A stretch of DNA of 64,000 nt from Halichondria panicea. Its lineage: Eukaryota > Porifera > Demospongiae > Suberitida > Halichondriidae. This document shows positions 45,101 through 56,000 of this stretch, piece by piece (position 1 is the stretch's first letter; the number at the start of each line of letters is the position of its first letter). Location: NCBI RefSeq assembly GCF_963675165.1, contig NC_087392.1, positions 2,619,001 to 2,683,000 of the forward strand, written 5' to 3'. Position numbers and translations under genes: made by a program. The notes beneath the pieces are model-generated. The model was not told the origin of the DNA and made no database searches. It saw only the letters and a program-made list of their open reading frames with translations.

Positions 45101-46612
45101 AGCAAGCCACTCCCTTTTCTCTGATTGGACGGGGGCGGGAGAAAAGGGACTGGTGACTCTGGGCTACAGCTTGTGTAAATCAGGAATGCTATTAAATATT
45201 AATGTCACGTGCAAATTATCAATTTTATTCTGATGCGTCAAAGCAGAGTCAAAGCTAAAGACAAGTACACAGATCTATCTAGCCAGCATTTTGATACTAT
45301 AGATCCTTGTACCACAGTGTCTGTTGTGTCACAACTTGTGGATTAGCATGGAACAGCTGATGAATGTAGAAATCTTGGCAGTTCTTCTTTAAACCGAGGA
45401 GTGGCAGCGATTTAAGACAGCTTGAACAAGTCTGACTACTCTCAATTCAACTGCTGCCCTCTGCCATTATCTGTCTTGTATTGTACAGGTTATTAAAAGC
45501 TTTAGGCAACCAATAACACACTGACTTTCAGCTGCCAGTTCTCATCACGTAAAACTGAAACACAGCTAATCTCTGCTGGTGTCTTAGATGACTATATCCT
45601 AGCTGAATGCCTGATGTCGTTATTACTCCATCAATCTTCTCTTTTCTAACACTAGCATCCATTCTCAAACTGTAGCTAAGAAGCCCGCGATCACTTTTGC
45701 AGGCTACGCAATTCTACTTAACCTCACGCAATTTTTGGATCACGTGGAAAAATCCATGAATAACCTCTACCCAAATTCTGGTAGAGACAGAGCTGTAGCC
45801 CAGAGTCAACAGTCCCTTTTCTCCCGCCCCCGTCCAATCAGAGAAAAGGGAGTGGCTTGCGAGTCTAGTGCTTGCCTAATTGATGGGAAAATGTAATGTT
45901 TTATGTACAGTCGAGGTTGTGCATGCATGCAGGGGCATTCATAGATCTCTCCCTTTACGATATACAGAGCCACCTCCCCCTCCAGCTCATACATGTACCA
46001 GCCCATGCATATCACATATAATTATTGAGATTGTACTTTCGCAGGTTCACAAGCCACCACCAATGGCTCCAGGGAGTAAACCTCATCCACCAACAGCCCC
46101 TAAAAAAGCTGTAAAACCACCAGGTACATATTTTTGCACTGCTTCCCTTTGGAAAAACCATCAGTGCTGATGTCTTAAACTTTACAGAAAAACCTGCAGC
46201 TGCTGCCAAACCTACTCCAGCACCCCCAAGACCTCAGGCCGTGACCAAGCCACATGTAGACGTAAGGAGCAACAGTTTGTATCGTAGTGCTGTGTGTGAA
46301 TCTTTAACCTTTATCTTCCAGCCCATCTTCCACCCACCCCGGGACACACCATCACCCCATCTCCCACCGGCTGTGTCTCCCATTCCTCTTACCTCCACAC
46401 CCACTCACATTCCCTTAGCTGCAGCACCTCCTGCAGACAACCAATGGAAGGAAGCGTATGAGAATCTTCGAGACGACTTTGAGAAATTCAAGAAATTTGT
46501 ACAGCAGCAGTTTGCTACTCTCACAAATGATCTAGACGACGAAAGGAAGCACTGGAGAGGAATGGAAGTGGACATAGATCGCTTGAAAAAGCAACCCAGT
46601 TATCCAAAATAG
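37359..46612 (+). CDS. SH3KBP1/CD2AP-like: CIN85/CD2AP-family adaptor with three SH3 domains
   Basis: Fifteen exons: 37359-37374, 37936-38021, 38297-38444, 38550-38641, 38905-39046, 39200-39300, 39394-39445, 39530-39675, 39817-39927, 42595-42787, 44589-44686, 44852-44977, 46045-46123, 46188-46261, 46322-46612. They join in frame to 584 residues. SH3-1 (about 6-58) has ALYDY-type [17 protein letters not shown]3-2 is at about 92-145 ([15 protein letters not shown]); SH3-3 is at about 223-283 ([15 protein letters not shown]). Each is interrupted by one intron. A long proline-rich region follows with RPP/PPR SH3-ligand motifs and an 11-Gly run (about 415). The C-terminal coiled coil is at about 530-580 ([15 protein letters not shown]). 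Three SH3, proline-rich and coiled-coil is the diagnostic order. Family members link CBL, capping protein and endophilin in receptor endocytosis and actin control. Introns 9 and 10 are long and repeat-filled. Confidence 0.93.
39928..42594. other. Long intron 9 of the CIN85-like gene
   Basis: 2.7 kb. It holds TG runs, a tandem GCTA palindrome (40750-40766), repeat-like AT-rich DNA and the hairpin element at 42290-42416. A short frame at about 41968-42150 shows no family resemblance. I see no nested gene. Confidence 0.5.
42290..42416. repeat. Long hairpin element
   Basis: The left arm ATATGCCACACCTACTCAGA, then GGATATGCACCC, ATATATCCTCCGCTACC, is matched by inverted GGTAGCGGAGGATATAT, GGGTGCATATCC, TAGGTGTGGTATAT. 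The arms are about 57 bp with a loop of about 13 nt, which would fold into a near-perfect stem. It lies in intron 9 of the CIN85-like gene. Confidence 0.75.
43200..43810. repeat. Dispersed repeat, copy 2 (related to 1.26-1.69 kb)
   Basis: Shares ordered blocks with 1260-1690: TTAACCCGAGG, TCTGAGTCT, CTCACCTG, CAACACAACAA and GCACTTTAGTGCTCTA. It lies in intron 10 of the CIN85-like gene, contains a short TCTG run near 43242-43260, and is non-coding. Confidence 0.55.
45095..45867. mobile_element. MULE-like foldback element, 9-bp target duplication (GTGCTTGCC)
   Basis: A 773-bp element in the CIN85-like gene between exons 44852-44977 and 46045-46123. The terminal inverted repeats are about 77 bp with very few mismatches. 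The left starts TAGACTAGCAAGCCACTCCC and the right ends GGGAGTGGCTTGCGAGTCTA; both contain TCTGATTGGACGGGGGCGGG or its complement. The flanks repeat GTGCTTGCC (45086-45094 and 45868-45876). There is no open frame, so it is non-autonomous. The long arms and 9-bp duplication fit the Mutator-like superfamily. High arm identity suggests recent activity. Confidence 0.85.
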
Positions 46613-46899
46613 AACATGTGGACCCTTTTTGTTTTTGAATTTTGTTTGTAGTTAAGCAGTGTTTTTAGCTGTCAGTCTGTGGAATTTAGTATTATATATT
46701 ATTATTATTATGTTCCAATACTATGCATGCATGATATGCGAACATAAACTCAATGCTCTATAATTATAGTCATGCATGACCTTACTATATATAGTAGACC
46801 CTGTTGAAATATAATTAGACTACAAAGCAGCGTACGTATATACGTTTATAATTGAGGCAATATGAAAATACACAATCATAAATTATATAGTCTGACTAC

Positions 46900-47719
46900 C
46901 TATGGCCAACTAATTTTTGATGATGAGTTTATACTGATCTGGGATGGACCTGCATCACCTATGTTATCTAGATCTGTGCCTTTTAGTTTCTGCCGTCTGA
47001 ATGGAGTATCGTCTTGTTGCGCGTCATGTAGAGGTGCTGAGAAAGTGTCATTCACTGAGATCTTTGAGAGGGACTTGTAAGGGATCTGTAGTGAAGGTCT
47101 CTTTGAGGAAGTGGAGACACTATCATCAAGGCTCCTGGCAGGTATATAAATAATGTAGTGTAATATTATGAGAATGCTACATGTACTCAGTATGATTGTA
47201 TAGCACCACTAGATTATGCACGAACATTTTTAGTTTATAACAGGGATTGGGTGCATACCTTTTCCTCGAAATTGCAGTTATAATAGAGACATTGCTTCCA
47301 GACCAATCATGATCTTTTATATTCATTGGAGCTGCTCCGCTTGTGCTGTAACCTCTGTTCACACCAGATCGTTTTTTCCAGAACCTACCCCTGCCTCCAG
47401 TTCTTTGTGGCTGTGGGGTGACATGTTTCTTAAACAGATAAATGAGCCGCTCTCGACTTGGCGTGCCATTAGGATAGACAGGTATTGGCACTTTTATGTT
47501 ACTTAACATGGCCACCAGTGTAGAGTCAGTCATCAGCTCAGGATACTGCAGGTCAATTGCGTGCTTATTAATTGTCTCTTCATCACTCATCAATTTAATT
47601 TTCTTGGCAGGCTCTCTAGAGGTATCCGTATCACTCTCTATTGTTTCCACCACAGGAGGTCCCTTGCCTCTGTTTTTAGTCTTTCCCCAAGCTCTTTTCC
47701 TTTGTTTTTCATCAGTCAT
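46900..47719 (-). CDS. C2orf49-like (ashwin): Ashwin homologue (tRNA-ligase complex subunit)
   Basis: Minus strand, two exons: 47259-47719 and 46900-47134, joining in frame to 231 residues, close to vertebrate ashwin. The conserved block at about 56-112 (LQYPELMTDSTLVAML, LIYLFKKHVTPQPQR, RFWKKR) matches the ashwin core pattern of a PEL motif followed by a Y-x-x-H-x-x-P-x-P-Q-R segment. The last residues are KISWP, matching the V/I-T/S-W-P terminus of ashwin. Exon 2 is otherwise Ser-rich and low in structure. In vertebrates ashwin is part of the RTCB/DDX1/FAM98/CGI-99 tRNA-splicing ligase complex and acts in embryonic patterning. It is transcribed away from RPL13A, 311 bp away. The double match at core and C-terminus makes the call fairly strong despite low overall similarity. 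Confidence 0.72.
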
Positions 47720-48030
47720 TCTGCTTCAGCGTGTTCTTATGATTCTATTAAATTAACACCAAAGGTCAATAGGTAGGTCAAAATTAGTCTCGAGGCCAGA
47801 CTCCTCCCGGGGAGAGAGTCTGGCAAACAGAGTCACTTTTCTTGGTTTTCAGACAGTTACAAATGGGCGTGGCGGAAATGGGCGTGGTGACTCCCTGGCA
47901 CATGTCAGATCACGTGCAAGGGAGTGGTCTGGGGCCAGACTAGGGTCAAAATAGGGTTTACACAGCGCATGCGCATATCTCTGTTGTCTCACGTGTTTTC
48001 TTCCTTGACCACGTTGTGTGGAGAGGAGAA
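47720..48030. promoter_or_regulatory. Divergent promoter, ashwin (-) / RPL13A (+)
   Basis: 311 bp between divergent start codons. More than half is a MITE (47785-47942). The part next to RPL13A has GCGCATGCGC (about 47963), a CACGTG E-box (about 47991) and a TTTTCTTCC pyrimidine tract (about 47996-48004) that could be the TOP start of the ribosomal protein mRNA. Confidence 0.5.
47785..47942. mobile_element. MULE-like MITE with 9-bp duplication (GGTCAAAAT), in the ashwin/RPL13A promoter
   Basis: A 158-bp element. It starts TAGTCTCGAGGCCAGACTC and ends GTCTGGGGCCAGACTA, imperfectly inverted. GGTCAAAAT lies directly before it (47776-47784) and again after one extra G (47944-47952). Internally it has two GGGCGTGG-type copies. 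It sits between two divergent start codons, so it is now part of the shared promoter. Confidence 0.65.
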
Positions 48031-49490
48031 ATGGGGTTTGAGAAGGTGAGTGTTTTTATGATTAAGTGCATGATAGTACACTTTATGTTATGTTTCTTTC
48101 ACCCTAACTAAGTAGAGCTATGTCAAATACTGTGCTTAAGTTTCTTTTGGTCATCTTGAGCTCAATACTATTTTTTCACAGCAAATTCTGATTGATGGCA
48201 AGGGTCATCTCCTTGGTCGATTGGCATCGATTGTAGCCAAGTGTATACTTCAGGGTCAGAGAATTGTGATTGTACGATGTGAAGATATCAACATCAGTGG
48301 GAGCTTCTACAGGAACAAATGTTAGTACCTACCATAAGAGGTCGCTTCGTTCAATTCCTTGTGTGTCGCATGTAGCTATCTACTCGAAAAATATGTATTT
48401 TCCCGTGGGCTAGAATCAAGGCTAAGGTATCACTACATTTATTTCCATTAAGCACGCAACATTAAAAAAAAATGTTGCTGTCGCTACTTTTAGAGATCAG
48501 AAAATTAAGCTCAAGGGTGTCGCATATTTGGAAGGTCGCCTTAATTAGAGGTATTGCGGTACTTAAACCGTATTTACATGTGTGCATGATGATTTTCACT
48601 ATAATTATATTATTGTTATAATATCTTCTATTGCAGTAAAGTTCCTCAAATTCCTAAAGCTGCGTTGCAATGTAAACCCCAAACGTGGCCCATTCCATTT
48701 CCGAGCCCCAAGCAGAGTCTTCTGGAGAACTGTGCGTGGAATGGTCCCCCACAAGACCAAGAGAGGCGCGGAGGCTCTCAACAGACTCAAGGTGAGTACG
48801 TCAAAATTAATTTTCAGTTTCTGTGATGTTTACAAATGCAGGTATTTGAGGGAATCCCACCACCATATGACAAGCAAAAGAGAATGGTGATCCCTAAGGC
48901 TCTGAGAGTGCTGAGGTTGAAGCCTGGAAGAAGAGTAAGTCTATGCTGTATAATTACGAGTGTGTTGATACGAGGGCTTTTAGAGTCATTTACATGGCCT
49001 TTTCTCATGCCGTGTGTGTGCTATCCCCTCGTGACATTAATTGCTCTCTATTCACTGAGTGGTGCCTGTGTTAGTAGGCCTCTCAGTCACCATGTAGCAC
49101 ACAAATAATTAGTAACTTATGCTTGTAGTTTTAGACTGTTGCAACTTTTTTTGCAGTTTTGTAATATTGGTCGTTTGTCTCATGAGATTGGATGGAAGTA
49201 CAAAGTAAGTCGTCCTGTAATTGTTGAAACAGGTCACGCAACCACTGTTTCTTTTCTCTCTCTCCCATACACACACACAGGAGGTTGTCAAGACACTTGA
49301 AGAAAAGCGAAAGGCACGAGCTCAAGAGTTTTATCAGCGAAAGAAGCAGATACTGGTAAGCTTTTGATGCACTACAAAACATTCCGTTTATTTTCTCTTC
49401 CTACAGCGTATAAAAGCCAAGGCTGAGGAGGCAGACAAGCCAAGATTGGAGGACATCAACAAGCAATTGGGGGAGCTGGGATATGCATAA
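48031..49490 (+). CDS. RPL13A: 60S ribosomal protein L13a (uL13)
   Basis: Seven exons: 48031-48045, 48182-48320, 48637-48791, 48842-48934, 49157-49204, 49281-49355, 49407-49490. They join in frame to 202 residues (human 203). Diagnostic motifs are [47 protein letters not shown] and [12 protein letters not shown]. The tail is a Lys/Glu-rich helix shorter and less conserved than in vertebrates. It is a structural protein of the large subunit. In vertebrates it also joins the GAIT translational-silencing complex and hosts box C/D snoRNAs in its introns; I could not confirm a snoRNA here. Intron 2 contains a MITE fragment. Confidence 0.97.
48342..48562. mobile_element. MITE of the GCCTTAATTAGA family, copy 3
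   Basis: The right end GGTCGCCTTAATTAGAGGTA followed by TTGCGGTAC matches the right end of 9972-10288 almost exactly. The left part (AGAGGTCGCTTCG) is weaker. It lies in intron 2 of RPL13A. Confidence 0.5.
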
Positions 49491-49729
49491 ACTGATTGAT
49501 TTTCTGCATACAATTTCGTGTTGGAATAATACTGTGGATAAGATGTTTATAATTATATTGCAACATTTTGATAGCCTTAATATTGAGAATAATTATAATA
49601 ACGCTTACAGTGAGTAGTTATACTTTATAGTACATGTACTGTATATAATTTATGACTGATAAAACAAAGATCACAGAAATGTCGAAGGTGTAAATATATT
49701 ACATGCATGCATTGTTAAAGTCAGAAATG

Positions 49730-52190
49730 TTATTTTTTCTCTAGCTTCAATTTTGGTGGCTTTAGTCCTGTAGATAAACCTTTGCCTTTCTTTTTCTTTT
49801 TAGTTTTACTGTCTTGAAATGATCTCCAGCTGTCCACTCGCTTTGTTCTAGTCTCCTGTAAAAATTCCACACCTTATAAACAGCCAACCTTGTATACATG
49901 ACTGATGTATACTACAGTACCCCTATTTGCCACCGAAGAAGGCCAGACAACCCCTTAATTAAAAAAAGGCCACTTCTGTATAAGGGCCAAACCTCAAATG
50001 GGTGTCTTGTACATAATGTATATAAACTCTCAATAAAATGTGGGTGTGGTTTCCTGTTTGCCCGTTATAAGAGGCAGTTTTGCACAGAGTTGGTCAGTTG
50101 GAAGCATGAAGCCTGTCCTCTGTCCTTAAGAAGGTTCCGCTTAGTGGTGGCTTTTGTGTACTTACAATGTAGATAGTGATTTCAATCCGTGCCATAGCTA
50201 GTGTCCTTCATAGAGAGGTTGTCCTCTAGTGGGAGGGTCCGTTATGGGTTCCACTGTACTCAGTACCCCTCTGCCACCCCTGATCATGAGAAGGCCAGAC
50301 ACCCAGGTCCAAAATGAACTATACAAAAGAAACCTAAAGGCCACCTCTGTAAAAGGGCCAAACCTTCGTTCCTAAATGGTGTCCCTGTATATAAACCCTC
50401 ATTATTATGTAAACACACCTCCCACTGTTCCTTCCATTCCTTCTCCTTCTTGGCCTTCTCCTTGATTTCATCCACCTCCTCCCTCTTCCTCTTCCTCTCA
50501 TGAATGTCTCGCTCTTCCATCGCCTTCTTCTTCAGGTCAAGATCAACAAACAACTTCGTCAGGGTGTTGTTGAAAAAAGTCTTGCACTATAATTATGTGT
50601 GGGAGAAGAATGGGTAGGTGTGTATTATACATAGAGATTATAAGGCTACACTGTAAAGCTATTCATGTCTGTTTGTCTGACTGTGTATATTCCAGCTGCA
50701 ACTGTTGCGATGCGAGTACAGCTATAAAGAGCTTCTATACTTTCCACAAAAATTTAGCTACATATGGTATTTGTGGATTTGCAACTATATAGAGCTTAGA
50801 CAGTTTTTCGAGTTTATGGCTAGTTTTAATTGAAGGCAGTTTGCAAATTCTTCAATGTTGCCTGTCCGTATAATGAACTTATTGAGCACAACAAGCTTCA
50901 AACCAGAGGGTGTGACCGTCACACACTGCATTTTTACTTTAGCCATGCAGTAGCTATTTTACGGGCAGTATTTGGGTGTACAGTGTAAATGGTATATACG
51001 TGGTGGGTAATAAATAAAAGTAACCTTATTGAGACACACGGTGAATTCTCTGAATACTGTTGGACAAACATTAGGTAGGGGTGACCATTGACCGTACAAC
51101 ATATGGGAGGAAGCCAGGAGCTTACCTTTTCCGGGTCATCTTCTTCAATAGTTATTTTGCCAGATTTTTTGGCAAGTGCTCGTTTCTCCTCCAGTTTGTG
51201 CTCTACAAGAGCCTCAGCCTCCTCTATTACACCTTTACAGTAGGCATACTTCTCCTCATCGTTGAACATCTCATATGCTTTACTCACAGCTGAGGGTGTG
51301 GGCGGCTTCATGTGAGCATACACATGATGTGTGCTTTTTCACCCACCATCAAAAGCTAGCTGAGCTCTATCTTTGTCATCTGGGTTCTTGTCTGGATGAA
51401 CTAGAAAGGAAAGCTGCAAGATGTGTGTACAGTGTGATCACCTTTTTGCACGTAAAGACATTCTTACCTTTCTGTACGTTTTCTTTATTTTATCCAAAGT
51501 CAAGTCTGCATCTATCATCAGTACCTAAACATAATTTATGTTCATACAGTGGGCATACGACGAAACAGTAATATGGTATAGGTCAAAGCATAGCCAAACT
51601 AGCTTAAGCTGGCTCAACTAAAGTGTTTTCACATACATTGTAAGGATTTAAGTTGCTGTACTTAGACCCCGGTCGGAGAAGCCTGTCAATTTGCTGCACA
51701 CTTGTCAATACAGAATCTCTCTTCTCAATGGCCTTCACCTACAGTAACATACCATAATACATACCATAATAGTGTCAGAAATAATAACCGATTTTTTCTT
51801 ATAATTTGTCCACATGGTGCTATAATTTAATACGGCACACAAAGGCACTACTTTATTTTAGCGGCGGGAACATCATTGTGCACTAAATGGGTCTCCAAGC
51901 TATTCAGCAATTTGAATTGAATGTGACCGCCACTCTAAATAAAGCGCCATCTAAAGTTAAAGTAGCCAACACAACATTCTCGGTTCTATTTGGGTGCCGA
52001 AGAAAAATCAGAACTTTACGTCACACACTACGTCAGGAGCAAATGAGATATCTCTCATCACTCTTGGTAGGTTTATAGTTAGAGTATAGAGCTCCCTATT
52101 ATATGCCATGTGTACTGTGATATAACTTACCTCATTCATAAACTCTGTAAAGGTGTTTTCTCCACTGCTTCCCTCTCCTCCAGTGGCCAT
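49730..52190 (-). CDS. DNAJC8: DnaJ homologue subfamily C member 8 (spliceosome-associated J protein)
   Basis: Minus strand, seven exons: 52131-52190, 51637-51738, 51468-51524, 51347-51413, 51126-51289, 50419-50580, 49730-49855. They join in frame to 245 residues (human 253). Blocks in order: KAIEKRDSVLTS, RLLRPGSKYSNLNPYNVL, a J domain (about 55-120) with LVHPDKNPDD holding the catalytic HPD, ITIEEDDPEK, a long Arg/Lys/Glu helix (HERKRKREE), and a C-terminal RVDSWRSFQ and GLKPPKLK. The HPD loop stimulates Hsp70 ATPase. In animals DNAJC8 is nuclear and co-purifies with spliceosomes. The start MATGG at 52190 matches the family; an upstream in-frame ATG at 52205 would add five residues. It converges on RPL13A with a gap of about 240 bp. 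Confidence 0.94.
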
Positions 52191-53029
52191 TTTCACTTTT
52201 TGCATTTTTCGTTTCTTGAATTTCGTATAATTGGTTATAAATGTACTTTGCACTGTGATCCGCATTTTAATATAAACACTGTACATGTGTACGTACTGGA
52301 AATTACAGTACTAATTATTTGCGTGCTGTCATGAAATGCAAGACAACTAGCTGCACAGCATTGCAGTAGCGGGGCTCAGCGCAGCTGTGAATATCTACCT
52401 ACCTTGAGTCTCTATATATCTCCTGGAGAGAGCCTAAGAGAGTCGTGCTGGGTGAGTTGCTGTGTTTGCAGAGGGGTGCTTTGCCAACAGTTCTCTGGTT
52501 GTCAATATAATATCATTATAAATGTTTATTATAGTAAAGCTAGCTGTGGGCACACTGTACTGAGTGAGAGTGTTATTTTTACATGTGCCTGCATGTAGAC
52601 AAACTGTAAACGGGAAAGTCATAATTGCATGTATATCTTACTTCGATCTTCATAATTTGGCAGGTAGATATGTACCATTTATTGGTCCCTGGGGAAAGTT
52701 TTAGTTTCATGCTAAACAGAGTAGTTTGCTGATTTGCGCAATTGCTTTGATCATATCCCCTATTTAGTTTTTGCCAGTTGTACAGCTGTGTGTTGGTACA
52801 TGGTAGGGCAACGTGTTGTTGGTACTGGAAATGCAGGAAATGCACCTTTGAACATCGCACACAGGTGCTCACAATTGATACCGATAAAAATAATCTGAGG
52901 TTACTGTTTGGGAAGTTATGATATCACTGTGGTGTTTGTATGTACTTACCTCATGAACACACCATGTGCACTCACCCACCCACAGATGTGTCCAATCGTT
53001 TCCAACGTGATCCCAGTCATTTTGTCGTG
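52191..53029. promoter_or_regulatory. Divergent intergenic region DNAJC8 (-) / RYK (+)
   Basis: About 840 bp separating divergent start codons. It contains both promoters. A CCCACCCACAG just before 52987 is a good splice acceptor, so the RYK transcript may have an upstream non-coding exon. No mobile element is recognised. Confidence 0.4.
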
Positions 53030-56000
53030 ATGAGAAGGTTCATCTTGCTTCTGTTGCTAGCCACTCCCCTGTGCAGTGGCTACCAGGTGTACATTGACAG
53101 CACTGATCTTGAAGAGTACTTCACTGGAACGTTGCACTTTAGCGATGTGCAAGGTAAAGTGGCAATAAATATCGTACAAAGGTTTGTCTGTGAGAACAGT
53201 ACTTACTTAAGTGGGTATGTTCTGTTGCTATTCCGATTCCACAAGATTGTGCGTGCAGTTAATGTTAGCAAGTGTGCAGAGCTATTGAATTGGCACGACC
53301 AGAGCATGTTGGTAAATATCTTAAGTTTATAGTAACATTCCTAGTTGAAGCCTGTTACTCAGATTCCTGTCTCAGCTGAACGGCAGCCTGCCTGACATTT
53401 AATAACACCAACACTGTGCCATTTGCTATTTGTTATCATAACTCGTCTACTAAGCTAACTGCATTATAACTGTGATTAAGCACTGTATAAATATGCTACT
53501 TAAAATGCATCAAAGCTCCGTTGTGTGCATACATTACAATTGTAATTGGATGGTTGTGAGAATAATTATCATTTGCATGATGTCTTTTTAAGTAATGTGC
53601 AACCTTTATGGCTGTCGTTATAATTGGTAACACTCACCGTTGAGGGATTCCAGACATTCCTAACTCACGGTTTCTTGGTCATTGTGGGGCTCTGGGTTTG
53701 TAGCAACTGGGTTTAAGTGTTGCCTCAATAGCTAGATACATACTTCGGAATCAGCCCACTTAGAACATTTAGAGTTGGACGACTGTTGTTTGCATCATTA
53801 GTAATTCTTCGGGAGACATGATATCCCCTTCATTAGATCATGAACGCATTCACTTTTGCAGGTCGTACGGCAGTTATTATTGAGAATGGAACATCTCAAA
53901 TAAAAGCCAATGGCTCCCTCTATCTCGTCAGCTCGAGTGGGACGAAGGATAAATTGCTTCCACCTCTTCCCAGGAGTGTTGATAGTGTAACCGTCACTTG
54001 GCTGGCTGGTAATAGTTCAAAGGTGAGAGGATGTTAGCATTGCTAGCCTGACAAAGGTTCAGTGGTTAGTGGGTAGACTCGCAAGCCGTCACTGTTGCAC
54101 GACGAACAGTAGACTGGACAAACTCCGTGTAGAGACTCGTGCAATGTTTGCCACAATATTTGTGGCAACTCAAGTGGCTAGACCGCATGCGGTTACCACA
54201 AGATCATTGATAGTGAGGTGGTAGCACTAGGTATCACATGCAGTATACTGACGTCACGAAAACCGCAAGCCACTGATATGCTGACTGTGCAACACAAGTC
54301 TCTACACGGAGTTTGACCAGTATACTGTTCGCCGTGTAAACAGTAACGAGTTGCTAATCTAGTTAGTGGGTATTGGCATTTACTGTGATTATATAATTAT
54401 AATAATGTTGAGAGGCAAGCTAGTAGTGAACTGTCTGACTGGTTGTAGAGAGACACTCCTAGACATCATCACACAACGTCGTCGTGCATGCTAGAATGGT
54501 GCTTACTGTGTTTCGTGTGTGGAGTATATCATTGTATGCATGACGTGATGGTGTCTGCCCCTCTTGCTTGATCAGTGATGTGTGGTGCTGTGTGTGCAGC
54601 CCACAGACATTCCCTTTGATTCTGGGCATTGTACTGCTCTTGAATCACAATTCCCTATAGTTTCCCCATTGTGTATTACTCAATCCTGTCATGAATTTCC
54701 CCATTATCCGTGGTGTTATCAGCAATCAGTTGGTTTCAATGTGGGCTTGTGCTTATAATGGGAAGGGTACTAGCTGCCGGTCTATCATAGTAGTATCTAC
54801 CTGTAAATGGGGGGAAATTGTTGTGTACAAGTTAGACTGCCCACACACTTTCCGCTCTGCATAGGCATACATTTATGTTAATTTATCTAAAGGTGAACTA
54901 TCGGAGGACGTGTGTCCATCTCATATTACATTGTGGCAGGTTGTCAGTTGCTCACTGTGTGAAAACTTCTCCACGTAATTACCAGAACATTGTTGGCATC
55001 TGAGCACAACATTCCGCTAACCAATTTGCACGTATCACGTATTTTTGAAATACGTCAGCTAGCTACATGTAGCTAGTACTGTTCATGTCGTATACAGTAT
55101 GGGTCAATATAAACCCAATCACCCGTAGAGTGTAGTATCCTCCCACCTCGAGCTGCATTAACATCTTTATAAGTCAGCCTTGCCTTGAAAGTTACCCTTT
55201 ATAGCGAATCGTTACACTCACCTCTCCTAATAGGGAAGATAATGGTACATGTGGTGGTGCAGTCTAAGCATGCATATGTACTCGATCCTGTACTTAACCT
55301 GTTAGAAAAGTGCCAGGTATTTGCGTATAATTTTTGTACACAGGATATGCTTTTCATTTTTGTAAGGCCAAAGCTCCCAAAGTGCTGCTAGTGTTGTCTA
55401 TTGCTGCATCACTTCACATTCTTGGAATGTGGTTGCAACATGTGTACATACGCATAATATATTTGTTTGCTTTATTTAATTATTAGCCTGAGTAGCCTAC
55501 TCTAGCTGTGTAATGAAGTGTGGGTGTGTGCGTATGGACTTCGCTCATTGTGTGGGTTCTGTGTGTTTGAGTCTTTCTATGTATGTTAGTGAGTTCAAGT
55601 GCGTCGTGGTATGCAATTGTCCATTGTTCAATGTCCATTGTTCAATTCTGTAACCATGATGTTTCTTTTCAGCTGACGTGAGCGACGTGAGAGTGGGTCA
55701 ACGAGGTAGCTATCATGTAGCGTTTACACAACCACAATTATGTAAACAATTGTGTGGCTTGTAAGTCAAGTGGTTGTTTTTACAGGTTATGTATAGTCTG
55801 AGTGTTGATCAAGATCCAAGCAACTTCTTTGCTTCCCAACAAATCATAAGCATAAATGCCACCGGAGATATTCCATCACCGAAAAGTGGTGAGTTGATAG
55901 TGCAAATCCTTGAGGCCAAATAAGTGTATTGCTACAGTATTAAAGGTGCTCAAAGGTAACTATTCAGCCACTGATCGTTCCAAATATGCCAAACAATTAT

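Noticed and set aside
48046-49156. Box C/D snoRNAs in RPL13A introns, as in vertebrates
   Set aside because: I looked for RTGATGA and CTGA boxes with terminal complementarity in introns 1, 2 and 4 and found no convincing pair. A snoscan search or small-RNA data would decide.
51887-52078. 63-residue frame in DNAJC8 intron 1 (+ strand)
   Set aside because: Short, no homology recognised, no splice support, antisense to an established gene.
55673-55705. Possible extra RYK exon after the TCTTTTCAG acceptor
   Set aside because: In phase it meets a TGA at once, and the WIF alignment is continuous from exon 54022 to 55786 without it.
53340-55780. A separate gene inside the long RYK introns
   Set aside because: Only short frames without homology and one MITE are present; no consistent exon series was found on either strand.
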